From the NCBI GenBank assembly GCA_039704465.1, contig JASFAU010000009.1, positions 558,001 to 622,000 of the forward strand: a stretch of DNA of 64,000 nucleotides, written 5' to 3'. Below the pieces are notes generated by a model. It had not been told where the DNA came from and ran no database searches. It was given only the letters and a program-made list of their open reading frames with translations. Source of the stretch: Plasmodiophora brassicae. Taxonomy: Eukaryota; Endomyxa; Phytomyxea; Plasmodiophorida; Plasmodiophoridae. A program made the position numbers and the translations under genes. Of the stretch, positions 31,293-43,148 are shown in pieces (within the stretch, counting starts at the first letter, position 1; each line of letters opens with the position of its first letter).

Positions 31293-32461
31293 ATGACCCT
31301 CCAGCGATGTGTTGCTCTTCTGCTGATAACCGTCGTCGTCTATGCTGAGGCTGTCCGTGGAACGGAGATCAACAAAAGTCCACTCGACTATGAGCCGATG
31401 GCGAAGGTATGGCTAGTCGGTTTGTTTGCTATGGGACAGTGTCCTCATCCAGCGGGCAGGCCGGCAGTAAACGGCGCGCGGTTAGCGATTCCATGCCGAA
31501 GATTCCGAAGCTGCGTCGCCTGGTGGCCTTCATGTCAAGTCCCAAGACTTCTCGCCTTCATCAACCTGACACGGGAAATGTCACCGGGGACATCGACGTC
31601 GGAAGCGGTGTCGACAGGAACAGTGGTATCCGACGTCGTCCATATTACGAATTGCTGGGTTGGATTGGTGCGGGTGCCTATGGCAATGTTTTAGTTGCAA
31701 AGGACGCTCGTAATCCCAGTCGGTTGGTTGCCATCAAGAGGCAGAATATGTCGACCCCGATGCGACAACACGTCGCGCTCAATGAGATCCGTATGCTGGA
31801 GCGCCTTCGTGATTGCCCCGCGATTGTTCAGATGTTCGAGGCCGTAAGGTCTCCAAATTTCATCTACCTAATGATGGAATATCTGAGCAGAGGCACGCTT
31901 GTTCATCGGATCATGAGGCAAGGCAGGATCAGCGAGCGTAATACGAAACGCTATCTGGACGACATTATAAGCGGCGTATACGCGTGTCATATGCGGGGCA
32001 TCATTCTGAACGACATCAAACCGGCCAACATGGCGTTTGACGAGGACGACAACTTGAAGCTGATCGACTTCGGACTGGCAACCTACTGCCCAAGTCGGAT
32101 GATGCGCGTGAGCACGTCTACGCCGAATTATGCATCGCCAGAGCAGTTCAAGTTAGAGGATAATCAAGTCAAGGCGCAAGAGTTCGATGGTTTCGTAGCA
32201 GACGCGTGGGCTGTGGGCATCACTTTGGTCCAAATGTTGACCGGAGAGCTCCTGTTCCCGGGTAGGAATGCCGACGAGGTCCGGCGAAACATCCTGAACT
32301 GTCGAATGAATGGACTGTGCCTCGAGCAATGGCAACGTCTGTCCCAAGGCGCGAAATTGCTGTCGCAACGTATTCTTCAGAGGGACACTAGCAGGCGACT
32401 GGGAATTCAAGGCATCGGGAACGATGACTGGTTTCAAAGCGACAGCGACACAGAACATTAA
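31293..32461 (+). CDS. Secreted/membrane-targeted protein kinase 2 of the array
   Basis: Exon 1 (31293-31406) is a signal peptide, MTLQRCVALLLITVVVYAEA. A 53-nt phase-0 intron joins exon 2 (31460-32461) to give 371 residues. Motifs: IGAGAYGNVLVAKD, VAIKRQ, IILNDIKPANMAF (LND for HRD), LIDFGLA, YASPEQF and DAWAVGITLVQMLTG. A basic, Ser-rich linker separates the signal peptide from the kinase domain. It is the nearest relative of kinase 4 in the activation segment (CPSRMM). Confidence 0.86.
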
Positions 32462-32915
32462 AACTTTCCTGCATTCGAATAAAGTCTGCGTTTGATCAAT
32501 GCCGTTACAGGGGACTGGCCTGGTCCAGCGAGGGCGGGAATAGACGCTGGGTGGGAGGACCGTACCGGTTGACCAGCCGGTGTGATAAAGGACACCTGGA
32601 CCGATGCTTTCTGTCTCTTCGAGCAATCATATGGGATCCTGTTTACACACTGGAAATGATGGTCGTGATCTCGAAGACAACTTTACTCGTTCATGTGCCG
32701 AACACTGCGGAGGGCTTGCAGGATCACTGGATCAGGGATCGGGGCGGCGGACTGACAGGCGGGCTCCGTCGCTGCCCGAAAATAGGTCGAGATCCGGGAT
32801 CCGGACCATCCGGTGGCACCCACAATCCGCAAGCGCAGTGCGCAGTGCGCAGTCCGCAGTCGCTAAAGGGTACAGTTTTTGTCACTCCGCTGCAAACGAC
32901 GTCCACCTCACCGCC

Positions 32916-34108
32916 ATGTGGCGATGCTGGTCCTTCTTCCTCCTTGCCATCATCATCGCCTATCCCGAAGCCGTCCATGCTGTGAACAGGAACAAGCGCG
33001 CACGCGAGGATGGATGTCTTGAGACGGTGCGGTTTATCCAGCCTGATTGCGATGAGTACTGTTTGGTCTCAGATGTTGCGTTTTGTAGGTCGGCGCTAGT
33101 CAACGCGCGGTGGGTTCCGTACAGGTGGATCCGGCAACTCGACTTGTGACGACCCGCAAATCGAGACTGAAAAGTGTACAACTGTTGCCGCCCCGTGTAC
33201 CAACCCGACGCCGATCCCTTGTGCGAAACAACACTGAAGGGCTCGTTCCACGAATCGCTTCCACCGACACGGGCATCCGAATTCTCTCGAACTATAAGCG
33301 TGTAGCCGACATTGGTTCCGGCAGCTTCGGACGCGTTCACGTGGCAAGCGACCTCCGCAACCATGGCCGGCTCGTTGCCATCAAGAGGCAAGATACTTCG
33401 ACAGCGTCTCGTCGAATGGTTGCGTTCAACGAGTTCCATCTACTTCAGCGCCTCCGTGGATGTGCCTGTATCGTTCAGATATTCAAAGGTTTAACGACCA
33501 AGTGCCGTCTCTACTTAGTGATGGAATACCTGAGTGGCGGGACGCTTTCACATCGGATCAGAAGCCAAGACGGGATCAGCGAACGTGACGCGAAACGCTA
33601 TCTTCACGATATCGTATGCGGCGTTGACGCATGTCATTCGCGCGACATCATTCTGAACGACATCAAACCGGATAATATGGCATTTGACGGGGAGGGCAAT
33701 TTGAAACTGATCGACTTCGGCGTGGCAGAATACAGTCCACATCGGAAGATGTCGAAGAGTATGACCACGGCCAACTACGTGTCACCAGAACAATTCGAGC
33801 TGGTGGATCAGCGGGTCCAGATGAAGGAGTTTGACGGTGCCGCTGCAGACGTTTGGGCGGTGGGTGCTACCTTGATTGAAATGCTGACCGGTCATTGCCT
33901 TTTTCTGGGCAGGGGCGATGAAGATGTTATACGTAATGTTCTGAATCTTCACATTAATGTGAGGTGCTTGGCGGGCTACCGGCATCTGTCTCAAGGCGCG
34001 AGGCTTCTCGTGGAACGCATGCTTGAACAAGACCCAAAGATGCGGCCAACGATTCGTGAAATTGCGTTAGATGAGTGGCTTCAACCAGAATCCAACGCGA
34101 ATGCATAA
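32916..34108 (+). CDS. Secreted/membrane-targeted protein kinase 3 of the array
   Basis: Exon 1 (32916-33065) opens MWRCWSFFLLAIIIAYPEAV, a signal peptide. A 59-nt phase-0 intron leads to exon 2 (33125-34108); 377 residues. Motifs: IGSGSFGRVHVASD, VAIKRQ, IILNDIKPDNMAF, LIDFGVA, YVSPEQF and DVWAVGATLIEMLTG. The alternative of splicing at 33028 or 33090 was rejected because only the 33066 donor keeps phase and gives a normal intron length. Exon 1 is longer than in its neighbours and adds several cysteines before the kinase domain. Confidence 0.84.
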
Positions 34109-34336
34109 ACCCACCATCAATGGAACGTCGCTGAAAGCTGATGGTGGTGCAGATTGTTTTGATTCGCCACACAACAGGGACTAACGGCAGTCATGTTCCG
34201 TGCCGCTTCCATCCCGAACGGCGGAGGAGGCCAAATATAGTCCCTACCTGACGCCGTTGGATTTGCGACGCGGAGTGCGGAAGCTGCGGTGGATCTGCGG
34301 AACCCGCACTTTCCCACCTCATTGTGGCGGTTTGCC

Positions 34337-35510
34337 ATGCGGCGACATGCTGCCTTTCTCCTGCTCATCGTCGTCGTGTGCGCTGGGTGCGCCCATGCAA
34401 CGGGCCCGGCCAAGCGCCCGCTCCAACATGGATGGGCGAAGGTATGCAACGCTCTTGTGAACCGACTGCGACCCTTATCGTTCTCAACGCCTGTGGCAGG
34501 TTGACACGAAACGGCATGCGGTTGCCGTTTCCGACGAGGAGGTTCCGACATCTCCTGCCGCGACGACTCCGCCGGTGAAACCCAAGCCTTTACAGATGCT
34601 GCAACGATACTTGCCGCGACGACGCAGATCTCGTGCTGAGAACAACACTGAAGTAGTTCCGTGCAGCGATGACGGTATCCGGCAACGATCAAACTACGAG
34701 TGGGTTGCCAACATTGGCGCTGGGTCTTTCGGGCATGTATACATGGCAAGGGACCGTCGCAACCAGGACCGCCTTGTTGCTATCAAGAGACAAGATGCGT
34801 CGAAGGAGCCTGGTCGATGGGTCGCCGACAATGAGATTGGTGTGCTCAAGCATCTTCGTGGTTGCGCCTGTGTCGTTCAGATGCTCACGCACATCAAGGT
34901 CAACCACCTTGTCTACTTAGTCTTAGAATTCCTGAGCGGAGGCACCCTAGGGCGTCGGATCCGGGTCCAAGGCCAGATCTGCGAACGTGATGCGAAACGA
35001 TACCTTGCTCGTATCGTGCGTGCCGTTGACGAGTGTCATGTGCGGCACATCATCCTGAACGACATCAAACCGGACAACATGGCGTTTGACGGGGAGGACA
35101 ACTTGAAGCTCATCGATTTCGGATTGGCGTTATACTGTCCAAGTCGGATGATGTCTATGAGCAGGACCACGCCTCGCTATGCGTCGCCAGAGCAATTCGA
35201 GATGGAGGACAACCAGATTAAGAAGAGAACGTTCGACGGCGTCGCAGCAGACACATGGGCAGTGGGCGTCACCTTAGTCCATATGCTGACCGGACATGAC
35301 CTATTTCCAGGGCGAGGCGAAGAGGAGGTTCGGCGAAACGTTGTAAATAGTCTACAAAACCAGAAATGCTTGGAGCGCTGGCAGCACCTGTCTCAAGGTG
35401 CCCAACAGCTGACGCAGCGAATCCTTCAACGAGATCCTGGAATGCGGCCGTCAATTCGGGATATCGGACTGGATGGCTGGCTCCGCGAAGGCGCCGACCC
35501 GCAACAGTAA
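34337..35510 (+). CDS. Secreted/membrane-targeted protein kinase 4 of the array
   Basis: Exon 1 (34337-34441) encodes the signal peptide MRRHAAFLLLIVVVCAGCAH. A 58-nt phase-0 intron leads to exon 2 (34500-35510); 371 residues. Motifs: IGAGSFGHVYMARD, VAIKRQ, IILNDIKPDNMAF, LIDFGLA, YASPEQF and DTWAVGVTLVHMLTG. The linker is Pro/Thr-rich (SPAATTPPVKPKP) and then Arg-rich. Together with kinases 1-3 it forms a head-to-tail array spaced 400-700 bp apart with identical exon design, indicating tandem duplication. Confidence 0.86.
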
Positions 35511-35767
35511 ACGTATCGCAACCGATGGGACGCTCATCTTGATATTAAAACCTTCTGTTTATTGCGATATTATGGTAGAAGGGATTGCCGTTCCATGGAT
35601 GCATCTTCGTCAGCAGCCTGCCTCGGCATGACGACGCGGAACTGTTGCACTATCGAACTGCCGGTTTTCTCATCGTCCGACCTGTCGCCCGTCTGGCACG
35701 AGGTAAAACTATTTCCAACGGCGTCCGCGCCTTGCTCGTCCGACGCGGCACCCTGGAACCAATCGAA

Positions 35768-36256
35768 CTAAGGATCCGCAGCATTACAGTGCACAGCTGG
35801 CTCGTACGCGAGGTACAGGATCCACTCGAGGAGCATCACGCCCATCAGCAGAACCCGCATCAGCTTCAGCCGGTAGGTGGAGGATCATCGGGTCGTGCGG
35901 ATCGACGAATGCCGTGTTGAGTTGCAGGTAGGTGACGCCGTCGTCAGCACTGCTGTTCGGGGAGCACACAGCGTTGTATGCGACGGCCAGCGGTCCGCCC
36001 AAAGTCTGGCATCGCCTGGCAGCTTCGATGCGTTCGTCTAAGAACTGCATGAAAATGACAGCTGATTGCTTGCTTGAGAACGTAATCGTGAAACGGGCAG
36101 GCGACAGCAGGCCTCGACCCGCGACCTGGGTTTATCATCTGAGTTAGCTTGCACGTATACCACTGGCGAGTGCCACGCCACGAACAGGGTGAACGATGCC
36201 CTCGATCCTTGAACTACCGAGCAGGGGAGCCTTCAGCGTCTCCGCATTGATAAGGT
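35768..36256 (-). CDS. Unrecognised gene, probably with one frameshift
   Basis: Minus-strand exons read INAETLKAPLLGSSRIEGIV then, across a 60-nt intron, RGLLSPARFTITFSSKQSAV, FMQFLDERIEAARRCQTLGG, PLAVAYNAVCSPNSS and TYLQLNTAFVDPHDP. A change of frame by one base near 35875 leads to a final hydrophobic helix (KLMRVLLMGVMLLEWILYLA) before the stop. The look is of a conserved protein with a C-terminal membrane helix, but I cannot name it. 5' exons beyond 36256 were not found. Confidence 0.4.
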
Positions 36257-36722
36257 CTAGACATACGCGCCGTCATTCACGTCATCTGCGAACGAGGTTG
36301 GAAGACATCGTACACATCGGCATCGACAAAGACGAGAACTGAGGCGACCGGTTGCGGGGCACAATGATTATTCGCAGGTTGGTTAGGTACGCCGCGGCAC
36401 GTGACGAGAAGAAGTTCCCGGATGATCCAGGGTATCCACTACAGAGCGTGACATTTCAACGACGGTGGCCTCGCCGCGGTCATCGTACAACCTGCGACCT
36501 GCCGGATAACGCCTCAAATTCGCATTCCTCCACACGACAGACCTGCGACGCTCGTCAGACGGGAGTCCCATTGCGCGCGCGCGCGTCACGATGCGGTCGC
36601 TACCACCTCCTCGTCTCGTATCAAGACTGGGGCACCGTTCGCCTGCAGCGTGACCGCGTTCGCTGCCATCGCGGCCTTCCGTCGGGCAGGCCAATTTTAC
36701 AGTCAGGCCGAGGCACGATTTT

Positions 36723-39700
36723 TTGGGACCAGTCGTCGGCTCGCCGCGCCGAGCTGCACACTGCACAGTCATCTCCGGTGTGCAGCCGTCGGAAATTGCG
36801 CTGAGGGTGATGCGCGATGGCGACCCGCAGCTCAGCGCCGTGCTGCGCGAGGTCGCGGCTGCCAAGATGGCGCCGAGCAGAGACGCGATGGACAGGATCG
36901 GGCACGTCCTGGCGCAGGCGGTGAAGTCCAACGCCGGGATTCCAGAGGCGCTGCTCAGTGTGGCGTTGTCGACCGCGCTGCCGTTGCTGTCGTCCAGGGA
37001 CGACGACGACAACACAGGCGCGCTGGACCTGATCCACATCTTGCTTGACGCCGTGCCTGAATCTCCCCCGTTGTCCTTCTGGCCGACCTGCTTGGGCGCC
37101 TTATCTGCCGCGTCACGTCGCCTGCCTTCCGAGCGGATCCGGTCACGCTCGATCCAGCAGCTGGCCAGGCTGCTCGTTCCGCCCATCTTCAAGCAGCTTT
37201 CCGACTCCACGTTTGCCAAACCCCTGGCCCATATTGCTGGCGCCCTTCTCGACGCTGCCCAGCGCGAATCGCTTCGATCGCTTCGTATCCAGGCGCTGAA
37301 CGCGCTGGGTTCCCTCTGCGCCGGCCTTGAGCACGACGCTCTGACTGCCATGGCACCCGGCCTGATATCGGGCCTGGCCGGCATCGCCGCTGCTGACTTC
37401 AAGATTGGCTCGGGCGTCATACGTGCGTCCATTGATGCGCTGGGCGACTGCCTGGCCAATGCCATCGGTACTGCCAGCGCTGACGACGAGATTTGCACAA
37501 AGTCCTCGCTTCTCGTCGGTGCCGTCATCCGGCGACGACTCGAGCAGTCTGCTGAACCGTCATTAACGGTATCACGTGCGCTCGTGTCGCTGTGCCGTCG
37601 AGCCCTGTCCTTACCGTTGACCGGATGCCGTCCTGCAATGGTCGACGTCATACTCGCGTTCGCCGAATGCGACGACGACCGCCAGGTGGCGATAGCCGTC
37701 GACACGCAAGGCATTCTTCGTCGACTGAACGCGTCGGTCGGCGGGACATCATCGACGATTCGTGCCGCGTCGTCCGCGATCCGCCTAGCACCGTCGACGT
37801 CGATCGACAGCCTGTGGGCGTCCGATCGGGACGCGCTGGTTCGCGTGCTGTCGCGTCTGGTTCGCGTGTCCGATGACGAATCCGCTGTAACGGCATTGGA
37901 GCGAGGCCCGGTCCCGTTTTACAACATTGCGTTGTTCGACGATGACGCCGATGCGCGCCTCGACGTCGTCCGATCGTTGGCGGGGTCGGCAACCGCAAGC
38001 ACCGCTGAGGAGATGGCGTTAACATGCCTGGCGTTCGAGCCGGCTTCCGTGGAACGGTACCTTCTCGTGTCGTTGATTATGCAAGGCGCACGGTCGTCAC
38101 CGAACGACCGGATCATCAACAGCCTGCTGGACGACCCGTTGTGGTCGGAGGAGTGGCACGAGGGTGACAAATCGGCCGGCAGAAGGGCAGCACTGCTTCG
38201 CTGCGTGGCGAACGCAGCTGAACGTTGTGGGCGGTCGTTCGGCGCTCATCTGATTCGGGCGCTGTTCCCTGTGCTCAACTGCCTGGCGATGCCGTCGGTC
38301 ATTGTTCGACAGGCGGCAGTGGCCACACTGCATCGGCTGGCGATCGCGACAGACGCGGGCAACGTTATGGGCCTACTCATCGCAAACGCCGACTACCTGG
38401 TCGATGTCATGTGTGCCAGGCTGATGGAAGGCGGCGTCACTGCGCTGACAACATCGATGATGCTGGAGGCGATCTTCGGTGGTTCGGCGTCGCAGCTCAG
38501 GTTATGCAGTGCCGATGAGAGCGGTCAGGACGCTGACCCTGGCGCCAACCTGTTCGTGGAACTGGCTGCGTTGCTGGACGACGTTATTCGGACCGTTCTC
38601 GATGCGCTTGATGACGAGAGGTGCACTGGCGCTCTGGCATTGTCGCATCTGCGCGTCCTTCTTCGGGCTGTGCAGTCACTGAGCGCAGACGCGCTTGTAC
38701 CATCTCCTCCCGGCAGGCAAGATACGGCGCCCGGCGCCGCTGATGTTGATGATGGCGGTCACTTCTCGCTTGGATCTATGAGGCAGCGGTTGCTGGCGCT
38801 CTCCAGTGACCTACGCAGACGTCTTGACAATGACAAGAGGTTCTTCAGTGACGATGTACCACTGTGTCCTCCTGAGGGTATTGATAACGTTGATCTGGAG
38901 GACGATGGCGTAGATGGACTTCCTCACGGAAACGTTGACCATGACCAATCGGACGGTGACAATGCAGCAGAGCAGCAGGAGCAAGCGGGCCCCGTTCCTA
39001 ACCTTATTGCTCTGATACTTAGCCGAGCGCAGCATTTCCTGGAATCGGAGGACTTGGCTCGTCGGCATGTTGTTCTTCAGCTCGTCGCGGCTTGCTTGCG
39101 CGGACTGGCGCCCTACTCGACGCTATTGCTTCCGCAGGTGGGTGGCGTCCGTCTGGTTCGCTTCCAGCGTCGTAACGACTGAACGATAGGTTGCCACGTT
39201 CTGGGACGCGTTGAAGATCGGCTTCTTGAACAGTGACCGGGCGGTGCTCTCGAAATCGCTCGACGCTGCCGAAGTCATCGTGGACGTCTGCCCGGAGTTC
39301 ATCGCAAGGCGCGTTTCCGACGATCTGTGGCCCGCCATCCGCCGAATGATGATCCGCGAACTTCGTGCGTCATCCACCCACTTTGCGGTACGGGTTGGTG
39401 TCGATCGGCCTGGACCTGTACCTGATCTTCGAATTGAACGCAGGCCACTCCAGCAGCAGTAGCAATGCAGGTGCGAAGTCTTCGTCTTCTGCAATCGTGT
39501 TTACGGCGGCCGCCTGCGATGATGATGATCATCAACGACATTGCCAACCACTGCTGGCCGTACCTGAACGAAGGTCTCCCGATCGACCTCCAAGTTGCCG
39601 CCCGCGACCTGTTCTGCCTGCTCGGCGAACTCGACCCCGACATGACCTGGTGGACGCTGGCCAGAATCGTGATCGCTGCCGGTGGCGAACTAGGTGGCCC

Positions 39701-39848
39701 TGCCCCTAACGCTCTCTGCATACCCGTCCAGAGCCAGGTCGTCGTACAGCAGCCGAAGACCGAACGGTCCTGCAGACGAAACGCTGAATGGTTGCTGTCG
39801 CGTTTGGCGTCGGCACCCGAGATCCAATTCGACGATTATGTTAACTAA
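36723..39848 (+). CDS. TTI1: TELO2-interacting protein 1 (TTI1-like), HEAT-repeat protein
   Basis: A long exon (36723-39137), exon 39190-39387 and exon 39471-39848 encode about 1,000 residues of helical HEAT-type repeats. The C-terminal exons carry the TTI1-typical end: VATFWDALKIGFLNSDRAVL, EVIVDVCPEFIARRVSDDLW, LNEGLPIDLQVAARDLFCLL and ELDPDMTWW. TTI1, with TEL2 and TTI2, forms the TTT cochaperone that matures PIKK kinases such as mTOR, ATM and ATR. The N-terminus is uncertain: in-frame sequence before VMRDGDPQL is weakly conserved and an upstream exon is likely. The third intron (83 nt) is longer than usual here; an alternative acceptor lies at 39441. Confidence 0.78.
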
Positions 39849-40033
39849 ACGGAATCGGTATTCGACAGCAGGCCTGGGTCCCCGCATCACACGTCCCGAA
39901 CCCATGCATAACGTACTGGTGCTGCTCGATGGGATGGAAGATGTGTCGGGCAGAGGGTTGCGCGCCCTTCGCCAGGTGCTGCGCCTGTCTGTCGGCCGAC
40001 TGAGCTCATGGCACAGTGTCAGTGACGACGGCG

Positions 40034-41353
40034 ATGGTGGATGCCAGCAGAGCGCCCCAGGTCATCGAGCATGCCAGCGTATCGCTGGGTCTGACGCCGT
40101 ACGACGCGCGATGGGTGCCGTTCAGCGCCCGCCTCGTCATGATGGGCATGATGCCGCGCGGGACGGGCGTCCTGCGAGTGTACCAGTTCAACCGCGGCGA
40201 CCTTCAGACGACGTCAGAGGTCGTCTCCGGCCCGGCGAAGCACCGCCATGTCCCTCTGCTGAATCGTACCGCAACAGGTGGAGTTCCCGAACGGCTTCAA
40301 ATGTGGCACGTTTGGCGCATCGCACGCCGAGCAGAGGACGTTGGCGACCGGCGATTTCGGTGGGCATCTGTGCACCTGGGATGTCGACACGCTGTCGGCG
40401 AGCAGCAGGCCTGTGTTCAAAGCCGGCAACGCTCACCAGGGCCTCGTCAACTGCATCGACGGGATCGGTGGCCTCTGTCAGGGCCATGGTGCACCTGAAC
40501 TGGTCACCGGCGGACGCGATGGGGTACGACACCTCGGGGGCGGCACAACCGCCGTACAGGGGTGTGACAGTTGGAACAGGCCGTTCGAGTATGGGACGTT
40601 CGTCAAGCTCAGCCGGTGGCGTCCCTCGTGCCCAACGCGGCGTCCCAAGCGCGAGATTGCTGGACGGTGGCCTTCGGCGGGTCGTACAACGACGACGAGA
40701 GGTGCGTCTGCGCTGGGTACGATAACGGGGACATCAAGCTCCTCGACCTGCGCGCCAACAAGGTTCGTTGGGAGACCAACATCAAGGTGAAGCGATGGTA
40801 CTCTTTCAATCTCCACGCTGGTCCTTACGACGTAGTGCATCGCAGAACGGCGTCGTGTCGATGCAATTCGACCGGGCCGACATTCCGATGAACAAGCTGG
40901 TGGTGACGACGCTCGAGTCCCGGTTCCGCGTCTACGACATGCGGACGATGAATTCGGATGCTGGGTACGCGTTCCTGTCGGAGAAGGCCCACAACTCGAC
41001 GGTGTGGATCGCCAGGCACCTGCCGCAGAACAGGGACCTGTTCGCGACCGGCGGTGGGAACGGCACCCTGAACCTGTACCAGTACGCGTACCCAGAGAAA
41101 CGACGAATCAAGAATGAGTTGAGACGGATCACGGATGGAGGACATCGTGATGGGTTTGTTCTAACTGAGGCCGCACAGGTTCGGCCAGGACCAGGGCGTG
41201 GCCGGTACGGTGACCTGCCTGAACAAGCGGAAAGTCGCCGACCAGCCGATTGTGTCGCTGGACTGGAACGCGTCCAAGTTGGGCCTGTCCGTCCTGACCG
41301 CACTCGACCAGACCATGAAGATCGTCATCGTCACGAAACTCGACCAGTTCTAA
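40034..41353 (+). CDS. DNAAF10: DNAAF10/WDR92-like WD-repeat protein
   Basis: Five exons (40034-40219, 40278-40523, 40571-40786, 40846-41117, 41179-41353) encode 364 residues; the human protein has 357. Matches run end to end: [11 protein letters not shown]...[129 protein letters not shown] and a C-terminus near [15 protein letters not shown]10 works with the R2TP/prefoldin-like complex to preassemble axonemal dyneins, so its presence implies motile flagella at some life stage. Confidence 0.93.
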
Positions 41354-41590
41354 TAAGATCCCGATCCTTCAGGAACGACACGACAGTCGGACAGCGGCAC
41401 CGCCATGTGCCAGATGGGCATAACACGTTAACGCTGCTCGCGCCAGGCGGGCGCCTGGGACGGCCTATGCGAGCGAAACGGACGTGCCCGGCCTCTCGGG
41501 TGGCTTGGGGCGCGCACGTCAGTTCAGCGGGTTGGTGCCTGAAGATATGCATGTGGGCGTGACACGCGACCGCGCGCGCTACTCGTCGCG

Positions 41591-43094
41591 ATGACGACGC
41601 TGACTGCTCTTGCCTTGCCACTGGGTGATCTTCGTGACCAGGCGTCGAACGTTCCGCAGGCCGCACCCGTGATTAACAATGGGTGCAGCGACCCCGACGT
41701 CGCTCAGCGCGACGACGACCTTGCGCAGACGTTCATCAGACGGTTTGAGGGCGTCCTCGATCTCGTTGCGAGGTCGAAGATCCTCAGGGCCGAGATGGAA
41801 CTCGCGCAGCTGAACGACATGGCGGCAGCACTGCCTCGCACGACGACGACATCGTCAACGAAGGTATGTAACGGACGAACGCAGCACGTGTGTATTGGAA
41901 TGACATGCGGGCCCCGTCGTCAGTTGCAGGAGTGTCTGGAGATGCTGAAGACCAATGACGCCATTGCGCGAGTCCAGAAGAGCGCCGACGAAGTACGGAA
42001 GCTGGTCCAGCAGGCCAAGTCATCGGACCCAACCTGGGTGCTCAACCTGGAAAACACGGTCGGTGGATGACGCGTGCACCGATGCCATCATTCAGAGAGC
42101 CGCTGACAGCGTCTGCAGAAGCGGTCGATGAAAACGTTCCATCGCATGGATCAGGAGGCGGGCATACTGTCGCTGAAAGTCGAAGCTCGAAGAATCCACT
42201 GTAGTGTCTTCGATTTGCTTAGTAACGGGCACCGGGCCGTCATAACTCGAAGGCACCCACCTAACACCGGGCTGTTCGCTTGCCTAGCTCTCCTGAACGA
42301 GTTCGACCTGTTGGGCGCCATCCTGACCAACCCTTTGGTCAAGGTGCGTGCCTGCCCTGGCATGCGGCCGTGCAATCGCGCCGGTGGGTGCTCTGACCGC
42401 ACCTGGTCGGACCGCAGATCGAGATCGATCCGCTGTACGTCGACAAGCTACGAAAGTTGATGCATGCGCGCGTCAAGCCGATCTGGCCGTTTGGGGCACG
42501 CGACGCCGTTGTCGACGTTGCCGGGTTCGACGTCCTCGATCAAGGGTGCATATGCATTCTGGGGCAATCGTTCGAATCGGTCGCCGAGCTCAACATCAGC
42601 GCGCCACCGGTAAGGCAGGCACCCTGTGTTGTTGCAGGGGGCGACAACGACGGGAACTGACTGCGGATAAGGTCCCGTCGGCATGCACGCGCGTAGCGGT
42701 ACGGTGGAGCGGTGCCGTCATTCGCCCGATACAACCCAACCTGACGAGCATGGTCGCCATCCTAAACGTCGACCTTCGAGTATCCGTCCTGCCACAAAAG
42801 TTCATCAACTTTGTTGCCAGACAGCTGTCGATGCCCATCCTCACGGTACGACCTTCCGCGCGCGTCGGCAACGCGGCATGGGACACTGAGCGCATCGATG
42901 TCCAGATGTTTGTCGACAGGGCGGAGTCCATCAGCGATAGCGAACCGCACCAGGAGCGGATCCGGACGAATGCCAACGGGACGTACGACGTCATCCGGGA
43001 GGCCCTGGTCGGGTTCGACTACGAGAACGCCGCGCTGGTCGAAGTCCAGATGTCCAGCGAGATCGACGATGACGAACTATATGGCGAGATATAG
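41591..43094 (+). CDS. START-domain (lipid-binding) protein, putative
   Basis: Exons 41591-41863, 41924-42058, 42110-42343, 42418-42609 and 42672-43094 give 418 residues, all junctions phase 0. The N-terminal third is helical (RFEGVLDLVARSKILRAEME, ECLEMLKTNDAIARVQKSAD). From about residue 180 the order of blocks suggests a START fold: NEFDLLGAILTNPL, WPFGARDAVVDVAGFDVLDQ, GCICILGQSFESVAEL, VRWSGAVIRPIQPNLTSMVA and PQKFINFVARQLS. START domains carry lipids between membranes. The family assignment rests on the pattern of the second half; the tail is acidic. Confidence 0.65.
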
Positions 43095-43148
43095 CGGGCG
43101 TGCCGACGCTCGAGCTAGAACATTTATCAATCGGACGCGTATGCGTCG

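Noticed and set aside
36383..37714. 443-codon minus-strand ORF
   Set aside because: Antisense shadow of the TTI1-like gene in GC-rich DNA; Arg/Ser-rich with no domain, while the plus strand has HEAT-type helices.
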